Below, one piece after another: positions 1 to 9,187 of a stretch of DNA of 64,000 nt (its first letter is position 1; the number at the start of each line of letters is the position of its first letter). The stretch lies in contig CANMUM010000006.1 in NCBI GenBank assembly GCA_947501025.1, forward strand, positions 1 to 64,000, written 5' to 3'. The notes below the pieces were generated by a model. That model had not been told where the DNA came from and made no database searches. It saw nothing but the letters and a program-made list of their open reading frames with translations. Origin of the DNA: an uncultured Paracoccaceae bacterium (GTDB lineage Bacteria > Pseudomonadota > Alphaproteobacteria > Rhodobacterales > Rhodobacteraceae). Both the position numbers and the translations under genes were made by a program.

Positions 1-177
1 AAGGGGCGCTCATCGCACAAAGTACAACGCGAATACCCGGCATTGAAAAAACGCTATTGGGGTCGCCACTTCTGGGGACGTGGGTATTTTTCAACCACGA
101 ACGGCGCAATCACTGAAGACATCGTACTTTAGTACTTGGAAAACCACAGCAAAAATCCTACACACGCCAGTCGGTAG
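1..177 (+). pseudogene. IS200/IS605-type Y1 transposase (TnpA), 3' end, broken
   Basis: Frame 1 encodes the C-terminal part of an IS200-group TnpA, the small single-strand HUH transposase. The recognisable family signatures are KGRSSH, REYP, KKRYWGRHFWGRGYF and NGAITEDIV. An in-frame TAG at 130-132 stops translation exactly one codon before the tyrosine of the family's YxxxQ active-site helix. Past the stop the frame reads YLENH, so the usual glutamine is also replaced by histidine, and it runs 14 more codons to a second stop at 175-177. The missing catalytic tyrosine means the product could not nick DNA, so I call it a pseudogene. The 5' part lies outside the window. No TnpB and no clear right-end hairpin are visible. 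Confidence 0.8.
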
Positions 178-181
178 TGGT

Positions 182-2239
182 TTAGTTTAACAACAAGTTC
201 AGCAGATCATTGATGATGTTTGGCTGAGCATCATTGCTTGGCGCTGCTGGTGTTGGCGTGGGTGTTGGAGCTGGTGGAGGTGGTGCTGTCGGTACAACCA
301 TTGGCAAATCTACAGAACCTGTTTGTGCCAAAAGTGGCGCCATGGCTTCATGCCAAATCTCAGCAGGTAAGCCACCGCCCGTTACGCCCTGTAGGGGTGT
401 ATTATCGTCATAGCCCATCCACACGCCAGCAACATAATTTCCAGAAAATCCTACGAACCATGCATCTTTGGCTTCGTTCGTTGTACCTGTTTTGCCAGCA
501 ATTTGATGACCACTTATTTTGGCACGCTGACCTGTTCCGTTATCGACAACATTTTTCATCATATAAATGAGCCAGCCCGCTTTTTTATCATCAAGAACTT
601 GAGGCCCCGGTGTCGGTTCATGCGTCATGATAATTTCGCTCGTGTTTTTGTAGCCAGTATGTATCCAACCATAAGGCGTTATACGCTTGCCACGATTAAG
701 AATGCCAGCATATGCAGATGTAAGCTCAAGAAGATTGACCTCTGACACGCCGAGCGCAAGGGATGGCGAGCCTGTTAGAGCTGACTGTATCCCCATTTCA
801 TGGGCAAGGGTTTGAACGCGTTTACGACCTGCTTCTTCTTGCAGCAATACCGCAACTGTGTTGATTGACTGCTCCATGGCCTTGATCATATTAACTCGAC
901 CACGAAAATTGCCGCTATAGTTTTTCGGCTTCCATGTTTTGCCAGCTGGTAATTTGATGGTAAGAGGAGCATCTAAGAAGGTGTTATATGGCCTAAGTCC
1001 GCTTTCAAGAGCGGCTGCATAAACGAATGGCTTGAATGATGAGCCTGGCTGACGTTTTGCATCAACCGCACGGTTAAATCCTTGCTCCACACGATCCTCA
1101 TCAAAACGCCCACCAATCATGGCCCGCACAGCTCCAGTTTTATCCATGATCACAACCGCTGCTTGCGCTTTTGAACCCGGTCTTACTTTTGTTTCAAAAA
1201 TCTTATCAATGGCTGCTTGTGCAATTTTCTGTACTTTTGGATCAAAAGTGGTGCGATAGATGATGTCTTCTGATGTTTGTGATGTCAGGAAGTCTGGCTG
1301 ATCTTTCATTAACCAGTCCGCAAAGAAAATGCCTTCATCAGATTGGGCTTTTCGTGATAATGTTGCTGGGTTGGCCATTGCATCATCAGATTGGGCTTGT
1401 GTGATATAGCCTTGCTCACGCATAAGCCGCACCACGGTTGCACCACGATCTTGCGAGCGTTGCAAATTATTTGTGGGGGCAAAGCGACTTGGTGCGGTAA
1501 GCATGCCTGCGAGCATTGCGGATTGCGCAACATTCAAGCCCGAAGCGGGAATATCAAAATAACGCTTTGCAGCCGCACCAAAGCCGTATGTGCCGGCACC
1601 AAGATATGCACGATTTAGGTAGATCGACAATATCTCTTCTTTTGTGAACTTGAACTCAAGGGCCATAGCATAAGGAATTTCCTTGAGCTTACGTTCCAAT
1701 GTGCTGCGGCGGCATTCATTTTCATATTCGGCATAAGTGCCCGCACTAGGGTCATAAGGTGCACCTAAACAAATGAGCTTTGCAACCTGTGTGGTTAATG
1801 TGGATCCACCTTCGCCTTTGAATGGATTGCCATTTTCCTTGTAGTTTTTTGTAAGGGCCCGGGCGAGTGATCGTGGTGAAATGCCAAAATGTTTGTAATA
1901 TCTTTTGTCTTCTGTGGCGATGACGGCATTAAGCAGGTTTTGTGATGCGTTGCCTGCACGAAGGCTTGCATCAAACTGATCACCGCGCCATGCGAATACT
2001 TCACCGTGACGATCTAGAAACGTGACCGAGCCATTATAGCGCCCATCAATGATATCTTCGAGCGGTGGAATTTGGGTTGAGAAGAAATAAACGATCGCAG
2101 CAAAAATGGCCAAGCCCACAACGGATGCTTGAATGCCAAGCTTAATGATCCCCCAGAAAAATCGGGTGATTATATTGCCTTTTTTATTCTTTTTCTTTTT
2201 GGTCGCGGGCTTGCGCGCCAATCTATGCCGATAACTCAT
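182..2239 (-). CDS. Class A penicillin-binding protein (PBP1A family, glycosyltransferase/transpeptidase)
   Basis: Bifunctional peptidoglycan synthase anchored in the inner membrane, polymerising lipid II and cross-linking the stem peptides. A lysine-rich cytoplasmic tail is followed by one membrane helix at about residues 28-52. The GT51 domain carries the ATEDKRYYKHFG signature near residue 110. The transpeptidase domain has SSFK (about 400-403), SIN (about 458) and KTGTT (about 583), so all three catalytic motifs are intact. The C-terminus is a proline/threonine-rich tail. An insert with two Cys within the GT domain is common in alphaproteobacterial members. I chose the ATG three codons inside a TTG-started frame; a GAGG lies just upstream of it, although the spacing is short. 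Length (685 aa) is normal. It is transcribed away from the next gene. Confidence 0.9.
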   Translation of the reverse strand: MSYRHRLARKPATKKKKNKKGNIITRFFWGIIKLGIQASVVGLAIFAAIVYFFSTQIPPLEDIIDGRYNGSVTFLDRHGEVFAWRGDQFDASLRAGNASQNLLNAVIATEDKRYYKHFGISPRSLARALTKNYKENGNPFKGEGGSTLTTQVAKLICLGAPYDPSAGTYAEYENECRRSTLERKLKEIPYAMALEFKFTKEEILSIYLNRAYLGAGTYGFGAAAKRYFDIPASGLNVAQSAMLAGMLTAPSRFAPTNNLQRSQDRGATVVRLMREQGYITQAQSDDAMANPATLSRKAQSDEGIFFADWLMKDQPDFLTSQTSEDIIYRTTFDPKVQKIAQAAIDKIFETKVRPGSKAQAAVVIMDKTGAVRAMIGGRFDEDRVEQGFNRAVDAKRQPGSSFKPFVYAAALESGLRPYNTFLDAPLTIKLPAGKTWKPKNYSGNFRGRVNMIKAMEQSINTVAVLLQEEAGRKRVQTLAHEMGIQSALTGSPSLALGVSEVNLLELTSAYAGILNRGKRITPYGWIHTGYKNTSEIIMTHEPTPGPQVLDDKKAGWLIYMMKNVVDNGTGQRAKISGHQIAGKTGTTNEAKDAWFVGFSGNYVAGVWMGYDDNTPLQGVTGGGLPAEIWHEAMAPLLAQTGSVDLPMVVPTAPPPPAPTPTPTPAAPSNDAQPNIINDLLNLLLN

Positions 2240-2313
2240 ATGCCTCAATTTTCTTGTTTTTGTCCAACATAGCGCCTAATACGCAATTTGAATAGTGTTT
2301 TGAGGAGAAAATC

Positions 2314-2796
2314 ATGGAAATTGAGATGGATGCGCTAGATATTGCCATTTATTCGGTTCTGGAAGGCGTTACCGATCCCGTAACAATGATGTCTACAATT
2401 GCATGCTTAGCATTTCATCACGATAAACGATTTGATTGGGTTGGGTTTTATCGCAACCGAGGCGATAATGTCTTGGAGATCGGGCCATATCAAGGGAAGT
2501 TAGGCTGTTTGGAAATTCCTTTTGGAAAGGGCGTTTGCGGTCACGCCGCCATGACAGGTGAAGGCATTATCGTTCCTGATGTGGATGACTTCGCCGATCA
2601 TATCGCTTGTTCTTCAGAAACAAAATCAGAAATGGTGTTGCCTGTATTTAACGAAAAAGATGAGCTATTGGCTGTTCTTGATTTTGATAGCAACAGGCCT
2701 AATGCATTTGACCAAAATGATTTGACCCTGTTTCACAATATTCTTAAAACTGTATTTGCTGATGTGGGGCTTGAACAGATTGCAAAAAAGCCATAA
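2314..2796 (+). CDS. msrC: Free methionine-(R)-sulfoxide reductase (fRMsr, GAF domain)
   Basis: Small cytoplasmic GAF-domain protein of 160 aa. In the characterised family it reduces free methionine-R-sulfoxide to methionine using thioredoxin, so it acts in oxidative damage repair. Three cysteines, C65, C75 and C99, occur in the contexts LGCLEIPFG, GVCGHAA and HIACSSETKSE. Their 10- and 24-residue spacing matches the catalytic and resolving cysteines of E. coli fRMsr, as I recall them (84, 94, 118). The WVGFY and LAVLDFDS motifs are also typical. A GAGGAG ribosome binding site precedes the ATG. It may be cotranscribed with the AMP nucleosidase gene 9 bases downstream. Confidence 0.88.
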   Translation: MEIEMDALDIAIYSVLEGVTDPVTMMSTIACLAFHHDKRFDWVGFYRNRGDNVLEIGPYQGKLGCLEIPFGKGVCGHAAMTGEGIIVPDVDDFADHIACSSETKSEMVLPVFNEKDELLAVLDFDSNRPNAFDQNDLTLFHNILKTVFADVGLEQIAKKP

Positions 2797-2805
2797 ATAT
2801 CAAAG

Positions 2806-4263
2806 ATGAAAATAGATACACCCACACAAAAACACCGTTCCTTTACAGATGCGAAGCAAGCTGTTGAATATCTTGTTGAGATTTATGAGGGGGCAACACA
2901 GTTTCTCGCTGATAGCTTTGTAAGCTTCACATTGGGCGAAAATGACGCTTTCACCCGCGCATTTTATCCAGAAATACGCATTAAAGTGGAAAGCCATGTC
3001 CGTGTGGACAGTCGCCTTTCATTTGGGCATGTGCCATTTCCAGGTGAATATGTGACGACGATTACACAGCCAGAACTCTTTCGCTATTACTTGATTGATC
3101 AGATCGACTTGCTTTTGAAAAGCCACGAAGTTCCAATCGAGATTGGTCCATCAGAGACACCAATACCCATTCACTTTGCTCTCCCCATTGGAGCGGATGC
3201 GCTTTCAGGTGCAGATGAAGAACGGATGCGGATTTTGCGTGATTATTTCGATGTGCCAAGTCTCGAAAATACCCATGATGAGATCGTGAACGGAGAGGAT
3301 TGGAAATATCCAGACGGCTCACGACCACTTGCAAGTTTTACTGCTCAGCGTGTTGATTATTCACTCGCACGTCTTGCTCATTATACCGCGACAAAGCCAA
3401 AGCATTACCAAAATTATGTGCTGTTTACGAATTACCAATTTTATGTCGATGAGTTTTGGAAATTCGCAAAGGAAATGATTAACGATGAAAACTCTGGTTA
3501 CACAAGTTTTACTGTGCCCGGAAATGCTGAATACACAAAAGATGGATGGCAGGGGACGCCTGCAGAAAAAGCACCACAAATGCCTGCATATCATCTGAAA
3601 AGAAAGCATGGTTCTGGCATCACGCTGATCAATATTGGTGTTGGCCCTTCCAACGCAAAAACGATTACCGATCATGTTGCCGTGTTGCGCCCACATGTTT
3701 GGTTGATGCTTGGCCATTGCGCGGGCTTGCGGAATTCGCAGCGTCTTGGAGATTATGTGCTCGCCCATGCTTATATGCGTGAAGATCAAGTTCTTGATAG
3801 TGATATTCCGCCATGGGTGCCGCTGCCTGCTTTAAGCGAAGTTCAACGCGCACTTGAAAATTCAGTGGCAGAAGTCACCAACTTCAAAGGCTATGAGCTG
3901 AAGAGGATTATGCGCACGGGTACGGTTGCATCAACGGATAATCGCAATTGGGAGCTCAGTGATGTGTCTGGGCCTGTAAAGCGTTTGAATCAAGCGCGTG
4001 CTGTTGCCCTTGATATGGAAAGCGCAACCATTGCCGCTAATGGGTTCCGTTTCCGCGTGCCTTATGGAACATTGCTTTGTGTGTCGGATAAGCCGCTCCA
4101 TGGTGAGCTTAAATTGCCGGGAATGGCATCTGATTTTTACAAAACTCAGATATCGCAGCATCTTCTCATTGGCATAAAAACAATGGAAGAATTGCGTGAA
4201 ATGCCGATTTCTGAGCTGCATTCACGTAAGCTGCGCTCCTTTAATGAGACTGCTTTTCTATAA
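2806..4263 (+). CDS. amn: AMP nucleosidase
   Basis: Hydrolyses AMP to adenine and ribose 5-phosphate, a route for adenylate control and purine salvage. The 485-aa length and two-part organisation fit the bacterial Amn family: an N-terminal AMP-nucleosidase domain (about 1-180) followed by a purine-nucleoside-phosphorylase-like domain. The latter contains GVGPSNAKTITDH, WLMLGHCAGLR and, near the end, ALDMESATIAANG, where the Met-Glu-Ser triad contacts the ribose in this superfamily. It closely follows the GAF-domain reductase in the same direction and probably shares its transcript. Its own ribosome binding site is weak, which would suit translational coupling. Confidence 0.93.
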   Translation: MKIDTPTQKHRSFTDAKQAVEYLVEIYEGATQFLADSFVSFTLGENDAFTRAFYPEIRIKVESHVRVDSRLSFGHVPFPGEYVTTITQPELFRYYLIDQIDLLLKSHEVPIEIGPSETPIPIHFALPIGADALSGADEERMRILRDYFDVPSLENTHDEIVNGEDWKYPDGSRPLASFTAQRVDYSLARLAHYTATKPKHYQNYVLFTNYQFYVDEFWKFAKEMINDENSGYTSFTVPGNAEYTKDGWQGTPAEKAPQMPAYHLKRKHGSGITLINIGVGPSNAKTITDHVAVLRPHVWLMLGHCAGLRNSQRLGDYVLAHAYMREDQVLDSDIPPWVPLPALSEVQRALENSVAEVTNFKGYELKRIMRTGTVASTDNRNWELSDVSGPVKRLNQARAVALDMESATIAANGFRFRVPYGTLLCVSDKPLHGELKLPGMASDFYKTQISQHLLIGIKTMEELREMPISELHSRKLRSFNETAFL

Positions 4264-4368
4264 AAACCCCTATTTTTTAAGGTTTTGCTATAATTTTCAC
4301 TTTTTAGGTTGAAAAGCGTGAATCTTTGAGGTTTAGTGTCGAAGTTAATTAAAAAAAAGGTTAAACAA

Positions 4369-4653
4369 ATGAGTGGACAATTGAAAAAAGCTGAACTCGT
4401 TGCAGCACTATCCGAAGCAACATCAGTAGACAAAAAAGATGTTACTGCAGTCGTTGATGCTTTGACCGAGGTGATTACTAACGAACTTAAAAAAGGTAAC
4501 GCAGTTCCTTTGGCAGGTCTTGGTAAGTTTGCTGTTCGTGACCGTGCTTCACGCACTGTTCGCAATCCATCAACAGGGGAAACAAAAATTGCACCAGCTG
4601 ATAAAGCTGTAAAAGTCACAATCGCGAAAGCGCTTAAAGAAGCTGTAAACTAA
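4369..4653 (+). CDS. hup: HU-family DNA-binding protein
   Basis: Small basic histone-like protein of 94 aa that bends and compacts DNA as a dimer. The start is taken as the ATG giving MSGQLKKAELVAAL; an upstream GTG in frame would add a lysine-rich stretch unlike any HU N-terminus. The beta-arm signature GLGKFAVRDRASRTVRNP is present and carries the intercalating proline. The C-terminus lacks the long lysine-rich tails of some actinobacterial HUs. It is a single gene followed by its own terminator and convergent with uvrD. Confidence 0.93.
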   Translation: MSGQLKKAELVAALSEATSVDKKDVTAVVDALTEVITNELKKGNAVPLAGLGKFAVRDRASRTVRNPSTGETKIAPADKAVKVTIAKALKEAVN

Positions 4654-4675
4654 GCTTCTACCCATGAAATTTGAA

Positions 4676-4705
4676 GTCGCCTTTGGGATCGAGGGCGGCT
4701 TTTTT
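4676..4705 (+). terminator. Rho-independent terminator of the HU gene
   Basis: GTCGCC pairs with GGCGGC (one G-U pair) around a 12-base loop and is followed by a run of T. It lies between the HU stop codon and the stop of convergent uvrD. Confidence 0.7.
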
Positions 4706-4710
4706 ATTGC

Positions 4711-6984
4711 CTAAAACGGTATTTCATCTGGCCGTGAAAGATACTGCGCCATTAGATTTTTCTCCCCCGAATGCTCAAATTCAACCGCACATTTCTCACC
4801 ATCTTGGCGCAAGACATATCCATAACCGAATTTTTGATGGAAGACTTTTTCTCCAGTTTCAAAAACCTGCCCGCTTGATTTGGTATATTGACTTTGGGGC
4901 GCTGAGTTTTGCTTCATACGCTTCCAACCTGGTGCATTATAAGCATCTGTATTGGCGGCGCGCTCCATCATATCCGATTGCGGCATCTTGCCATTGCCCG
5001 CATAAACGCCGCCCACACTGAGCACATCAACATGATCAGCGGGTAGTTCGTCGATAAAACGGCTTGGCAATGTATTTTGCCATTGATTGTAAATACGGCG
5101 ATTGGCAGCAAAACTAATGGTGAGCAATTTTTCTGCGCGGGTAATGCCGACATAAGCCAACCTGCGTTCTTCTTCCAAACCACGAAGGCCGCTTTCATCA
5201 AGCGTGCGTTGTGATGGAAAAAGACCTTCCTCCCAACCGGGTAAATAAACGGCAGGAAATTCCAACCCCTTGGAGCCGTGTAGAGTCATAATCGAAACTT
5301 TTTCGTCGCTATCATCATTTTGATTGTCCATGACGAGCGAAACATGCTCCAGAAACCCTTGCAGATTTTCAAAATTCTCAAGCGCCTTTACCAGCTCTTT
5401 GAGATTGTCCAACCTTCCAGGTGCATCTGCGGATTTATCTTTTTGCCACATGGCCGTATAGCCTGAGCCATCAAGAAGCGTTTGGGCAATTTCGATATGG
5501 TCATCACCAGCTTGGATGAGGGCGCTATGAGATAAGATGAGGTCACAAAATTCACGCAAGCTTTGACGAGCCTTGGTTGAAAAAGCGCCATCGATAGTAA
5601 GTTTATGAGCGGCATTGAAAAGTGAAAGACCATTTTCGCGCGCATAGATATTGATCGTTTGCATGGCCTTATCGCCAAGCCCGCGCTTGGGTGTATTCAC
5701 AACACGTTCAAAGGCAAGATCATCATCTTGTGAAATCGATAGACGAAAATATGCCATAGCATCGCGGATTTCTAGGCGCTCATAAAAACGAGGCCCACCA
5801 ATGACGCGATAGGGGATGCCGATCGTTAAAAAACGATCTTCAAACGCCCGCATTTGATGAGATGCGCGCACGAGAATAGCGATATCCTCAAGCGACATCG
5901 GGTCTTGCCCACGGGTTCCACGCTGCAAATCTTCAACGTCTTCACCAAGCCAGCGCGCCTCTTCTTCACCATCCCAATGGCCAATGAGGCGAACCTTTTC
6001 ACCTTCTTCAGATGTTGTCCAAAGCGTCTTGCCAAGCCGCTTTTCATTGCTGCTAATGAGCATTCCTGCAGCCGCGAGAATATGAGGGGTCGAGCGATAA
6101 TTTTGCTCAAGACGAATAAGTTTCGCACCTTCAAAATCGCGTTCGAATTTGAGGATATTGCCAACTTCGGCACCGCGCCAGCCATAGATAGACTGGTCAT
6201 CATCACCGACACAACAAATATTTTTACTCCCTTGCGCAAGCAAGCGAAGCCAGAGATATTGCGCGACATTGGTATCTTGATACTCATCAACGAGAATATA
6301 TTTGAAGCGGTGATGATACTCCGCAAGAATATCTGGGTTGTTTTTGAAAAGTTCAATCGTCAGCAAAAGCAGGTCGCCAAAATCAACAGCATTTAGTGTC
6401 CGCAAACGGGCTTGATATTGGGCGTAAATTTGCTGGCCAAGCCCATTAAATTGCGCTTTTTCCTCAGGCGTTAATTTTTCGGGGGTAAGCGCACGGTTCT
6501 TCCAGCGGTCAATGAGCGATGCCATTAATTTCGCAGGCCAGCGTTTCTCATCGATATCATGCAAAGACAATAGCTGCTTGATCAAGCGCAATTGATCATC
6601 AGTATCGAGAATTGTGAAGCTTGATTTCAGCCCAACAAGCTCGGCATGTTTGCGCAGAATTTTTACACCAACGGAGTGAAATGTGCCAAGCCACGGCATG
6701 CCTGCAACCGCAGATCCAATAATGCTGCCTATGCGGTTTTGCATCTCACGGGCGGCTTTATTGGTAAATGTGACCGCTAAAATTTCATAAGGCTGAGCGC
6801 GATTTTGATGCAAGATATGAGCAATGCGGGTCGTGAGGGCGCGGGTTTTCCCTGTCCCAGCACCTGCCAATACAAGCACGGGGCCATCAATGGTCTCGAC
6901 GGCTTCGCGCTGAGCCTCGTTGAGGCCTTCCATATATGGATGTGCGCGTGATGCACTTGCAAGCTGTGAAAGAGATTGTGTCAT
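4711..6984 (-). CDS. uvrD: ATP-dependent DNA helicase UvrD/PcrA
   Basis: Superfamily 1A 3'-5' helicase used in nucleotide excision repair, mismatch repair and removal of RecA or stalled polymerases. The Walker A motif GAGTGKT is at residues 41-47; motif II reads VDEYQDTN (about 235), motif III DDDQSIYGWRGA, motif IV QNYRS, and motif VI ERRLAYVGITRA. The C-terminal 60 residues form the Tudor-like extension typical of UvrD/PcrA, beginning near KVFHQKFGYG, which contacts RNA polymerase in studied homologues. Length (757 aa) is usual. It is divergent from dapF, with about 110 bases between starts. Confidence 0.95.
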   Translation of the reverse strand: MTQSLSQLASASRAHPYMEGLNEAQREAVETIDGPVLVLAGAGTGKTRALTTRIAHILHQNRAQPYEILAVTFTNKAAREMQNRIGSIIGSAVAGMPWLGTFHSVGVKILRKHAELVGLKSSFTILDTDDQLRLIKQLLSLHDIDEKRWPAKLMASLIDRWKNRALTPEKLTPEEKAQFNGLGQQIYAQYQARLRTLNAVDFGDLLLLTIELFKNNPDILAEYHHRFKYILVDEYQDTNVAQYLWLRLLAQGSKNICCVGDDDQSIYGWRGAEVGNILKFERDFEGAKLIRLEQNYRSTPHILAAAGMLISSNEKRLGKTLWTTSEEGEKVRLIGHWDGEEEARWLGEDVEDLQRGTRGQDPMSLEDIAILVRASHQMRAFEDRFLTIGIPYRVIGGPRFYERLEIRDAMAYFRLSISQDDDLAFERVVNTPKRGLGDKAMQTINIYARENGLSLFNAAHKLTIDGAFSTKARQSLREFCDLILSHSALIQAGDDHIEIAQTLLDGSGYTAMWQKDKSADAPGRLDNLKELVKALENFENLQGFLEHVSLVMDNQNDDSDEKVSIMTLHGSKGLEFPAVYLPGWEEGLFPSQRTLDESGLRGLEEERRLAYVGITRAEKLLTISFAANRRIYNQWQNTLPSRFIDELPADHVDVLSVGGVYAGNGKMPQSDMMERAANTDAYNAPGWKRMKQNSAPQSQYTKSSGQVFETGEKVFHQKFGYGYVLRQDGEKCAVEFEHSGEKNLMAQYLSRPDEIPF

Positions 6985-7043
6985 GCCTTCTTTTAACGCT
7001 CGATTTGGCGTTTGTGAAGCATTTGTTCACGAAAAGTTCGCAT

Positions 7044-7060
7044 GTGGTAAACTTTGCCAC
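7044..7060. promoter_or_regulatory. Imperfect palindrome between uvrD and dapF
   Basis: GTGGTAAA-C-TTTGCCAC is a 17-base near-perfect inverted repeat (7 of 8 positions pair) in the divergent promoter region, 35 bases before the dapF start. It could be an operator or simply the stem of a short hairpin; I know no regulator that matches it. Confidence 0.25.
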
Positions 7061-7094
7061 GATCCATTATATAGAGGCCAATGAGGAGTCGAAA

Positions 7095-7895
7095 ATGAAG
7101 TTTCGAAAAATGCACGGGCTTGGCAATGATTTCGTGGTGTTGGATGCGCGTATTGATGCGATTCATCTGACGCCTGAAATTGTTGCGCGTATCGGTGATC
7201 GGCATTGCGGTGTCGGCTTCGATCAGCTCGTTACCCTTCACAATGTTGAGGGTGCATCGGTGCAGATGGATATTTGGAACTCCGATGGCTCTCAAGCCGA
7301 AGCATGTGGTAACGCGACCCGATGTGTTGCTGACCTCATCATGTCGGAAACAGGTGAGAGTCATGCTGTTATTCGCACTGTGCGCGGTGACCTTGAGGCC
7401 GCGCGTGATGGTGATATGATTGCGATCAATATGGGGCATCCCATTCTTGATTGGAAAGAAATTCCTTTAGCAAAAGAGGTGGATGTTGACGCGCTGCCGA
7501 TTGATGGCGCGCCATTGGCCACCTCAATGGGCAATCCACATTGTACATTTTTTGTAGATGATGTCATGGATGTTGATCTCGAGACATTTGGCCCAAAAAT
7601 TGAAAATGATCCTCTTTACCCTGCCAAAACCAATGTGCAAATCGCGAGCTTAATTGCCCCTGATCACTTGCGTATGCGCGTTTGGGAGCGCGGTGTTGGC
7701 ATTACACTTGCATCTGGATCATCATCTTGCGCGACGGCGGTTGCAGCAGCGCGGCGCGGTATGACCTCTCGTAAAGTTCAGATCACTTTAGATGGCGGAG
7801 ATATTTTTATTGATTGGCGTGATGATGGTGTGTGGATGATGGGGCCAGTGGCCTATGTTTTTGATGGTGAATTTGATGATAGGTTCCTTGCATGA
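7095..7895 (+). CDS. dapF: Diaminopimelate epimerase
   Basis: Interconverts LL- and meso-diaminopimelate, the last-but-one step to lysine and the source of the peptidoglycan cross-linking residue. The two catalytic cysteines are visible in EACGNATRC (about residue 71) and SGSSSCATAV (about 212), and GLGNDFVV marks the N-terminus. The open frame extends further upstream into uvrD, but the ATG giving MKFRKMHGLG has a GAGG site and matches the family start. 266 aa is a normal length. Its stop overlaps the mtaB start as ATGA, so the two are translationally coupled. Confidence 0.95.
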   Translation: MKFRKMHGLGNDFVVLDARIDAIHLTPEIVARIGDRHCGVGFDQLVTLHNVEGASVQMDIWNSDGSQAEACGNATRCVADLIMSETGESHAVIRTVRGDLEAARDGDMIAINMGHPILDWKEIPLAKEVDVDALPIDGAPLATSMGNPHCTFFVDDVMDVDLETFGPKIENDPLYPAKTNVQIASLIAPDHLRMRVWERGVGITLASGSSSCATAVAAARRGMTSRKVQITLDGGDIFIDWRDDGVWMMGPVAYVFDGEFDDRFLA

Positions 7896-9139
7896 ATGCG
7901 CCAAAACTTGAGAGCTTTGGCTGCCGTTTAAACGCTTATGAAACGCAAGCCATGGATGAGCTTGCTCGCGCTGCAGGGCTTGAAGATGTTGTGATCATTA
8001 ATTCTTGTGCAGTTACATCAGAAGCCGTTCGACAAGCGCGTCAAAAAATCCGTGCATTGCGCCGTGAAAACCCGAATGCAAAAATGATCGTGACGGGATG
8101 TGCGGCACAGGTTGAGGCCGAAAGGTTTTCGGCTATGGATGAAGTTGATGTTGTTGTCGGCAATATCGAGAAAATGCAGCCGCAAACTTGGCAAAAGCTC
8201 GCCTCTGGCAGCAATGAAAAGATCATTACACAAGATATTATGGCCGCAACCAAGCCCGAAACCCACCGCATTGATGGGTTGCTTGGGCGCGCTCGTGCTT
8301 ATGTTCAAGTTCAAAACGGATGCGATCATAGATGCACATTTTGTATCATTCCTTATGGCCGCGGCAATTCGCGCTCTGTTGATGTGCAGACAGTTATTGG
8401 TCAAATTCAACGCCTTGTGGATAAGGGATTTAAAGAGGTTGTTCTCACGGGTGTTGATATGACGAGCTGGGGCGCTGATATCGAGGGGGAGCCGAGGCTT
8501 GGTGATTTGGTTCAAGCTATTCTCAAAAATGTCCCAGATCTCGCGCGTTTGCGCATTTCCTCCATCGATTCGATCGAAGCTGATCCCGCGCTTATAGAAG
8601 CGGTGAGTTCAGAAATGCGTTTGATGCCGCATTTGCATCTCTCTTTGCAAGCTGGCGATAATATGATTCTCAAACGCATGAAGCGACGCCATATGCGCGA
8701 AGACGCGATTGAGTTTTGCATAATGATGCGCAAGCGCCGCCCAGACATTGTTTATGGTGCCGACATTATCGCAGGATTTCCAACCGAAACAGAAGCAATG
8801 TTTGAAAACTCACTCAAGCTCGTTGAGGATTGTGGGCTGACATGGCTGCATGTGTTCCCATTTTCACCGCGCGAAGGAACGCCTGCGGCACGTATGCCTC
8901 AGCTTGATCGGGCAATCATCAAAGAGCGCGCGAGCCGTTTGCGGGCTTTGGGTGATGTTGTGAAAGAGCGCCATCTTCAGGGTTTGGTTGGCACAACGCA
9001 AACGGCACTTGTTGAGGGTAAGCATAAGGCGCGCACAGGCGGATTTGCTGAAATTGTCTTGCCAAACGAGCTTCCCGTTGGCAGCATTGTTGATCTCAAA
9101 ATCACGTCATATCTTGATGGCAAATTGATCGCGACTTGA
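7892..9139 (+). CDS. mtaB: tRNA threonylcarbamoyladenosine C2-methylthiotransferase
   Basis: Radical-SAM enzyme that converts t6A37 to ms2t6A37 in tRNAs reading ANN codons, stabilising codon-anticodon pairing. The N-terminal UPF0004 domain provides cysteines for a second iron-sulfur cluster (FGCRLNAYE, NSCAVTSEAV, TGCAAQ). The radical-SAM motif is GCDHRCTFC near residues 143-151, followed by IPYGRGNSRS. A TRAM-like domain occupies the last 60 residues. The FGCRLN start and 415-aa length fit MtaB rather than MiaB or RimO. ATGA overlap with dapF. Confidence 0.92.
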   Translation: MNAPKLESFGCRLNAYETQAMDELARAAGLEDVVIINSCAVTSEAVRQARQKIRALRRENPNAKMIVTGCAAQVEAERFSAMDEVDVVVGNIEKMQPQTWQKLASGSNEKIITQDIMAATKPETHRIDGLLGRARAYVQVQNGCDHRCTFCIIPYGRGNSRSVDVQTVIGQIQRLVDKGFKEVVLTGVDMTSWGADIEGEPRLGDLVQAILKNVPDLARLRISSIDSIEADPALIEAVSSEMRLMPHLHLSLQAGDNMILKRMKRRHMREDAIEFCIMMRKRRPDIVYGADIIAGFPTETEAMFENSLKLVEDCGLTWLHVFPFSPREGTPAARMPQLDRAIIKERASRLRALGDVVKERHLQGLVGTTQTALVEGKHKARTGGFAEIVLPNELPVGSIVDLKITSYLDGKLIAT

Positions 9140-9187
9140 ATTTTTAAGCATTTTCGTGCATAATGTTTTTAAATGAGAGGACATTAT

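Noticed and set aside
4289-4294. TATAAT ahead of the HU gene as a sigma-70 promoter
   Set aside because: Good -10 but no acceptable -35 at 16-18 bases; left unannotated.
5854-6396. 180-codon open frame on the plus strand inside uvrD
   Set aside because: Fully antisense to a conserved helicase core, no ribosome site, and composition mirrors the uvrD codons.
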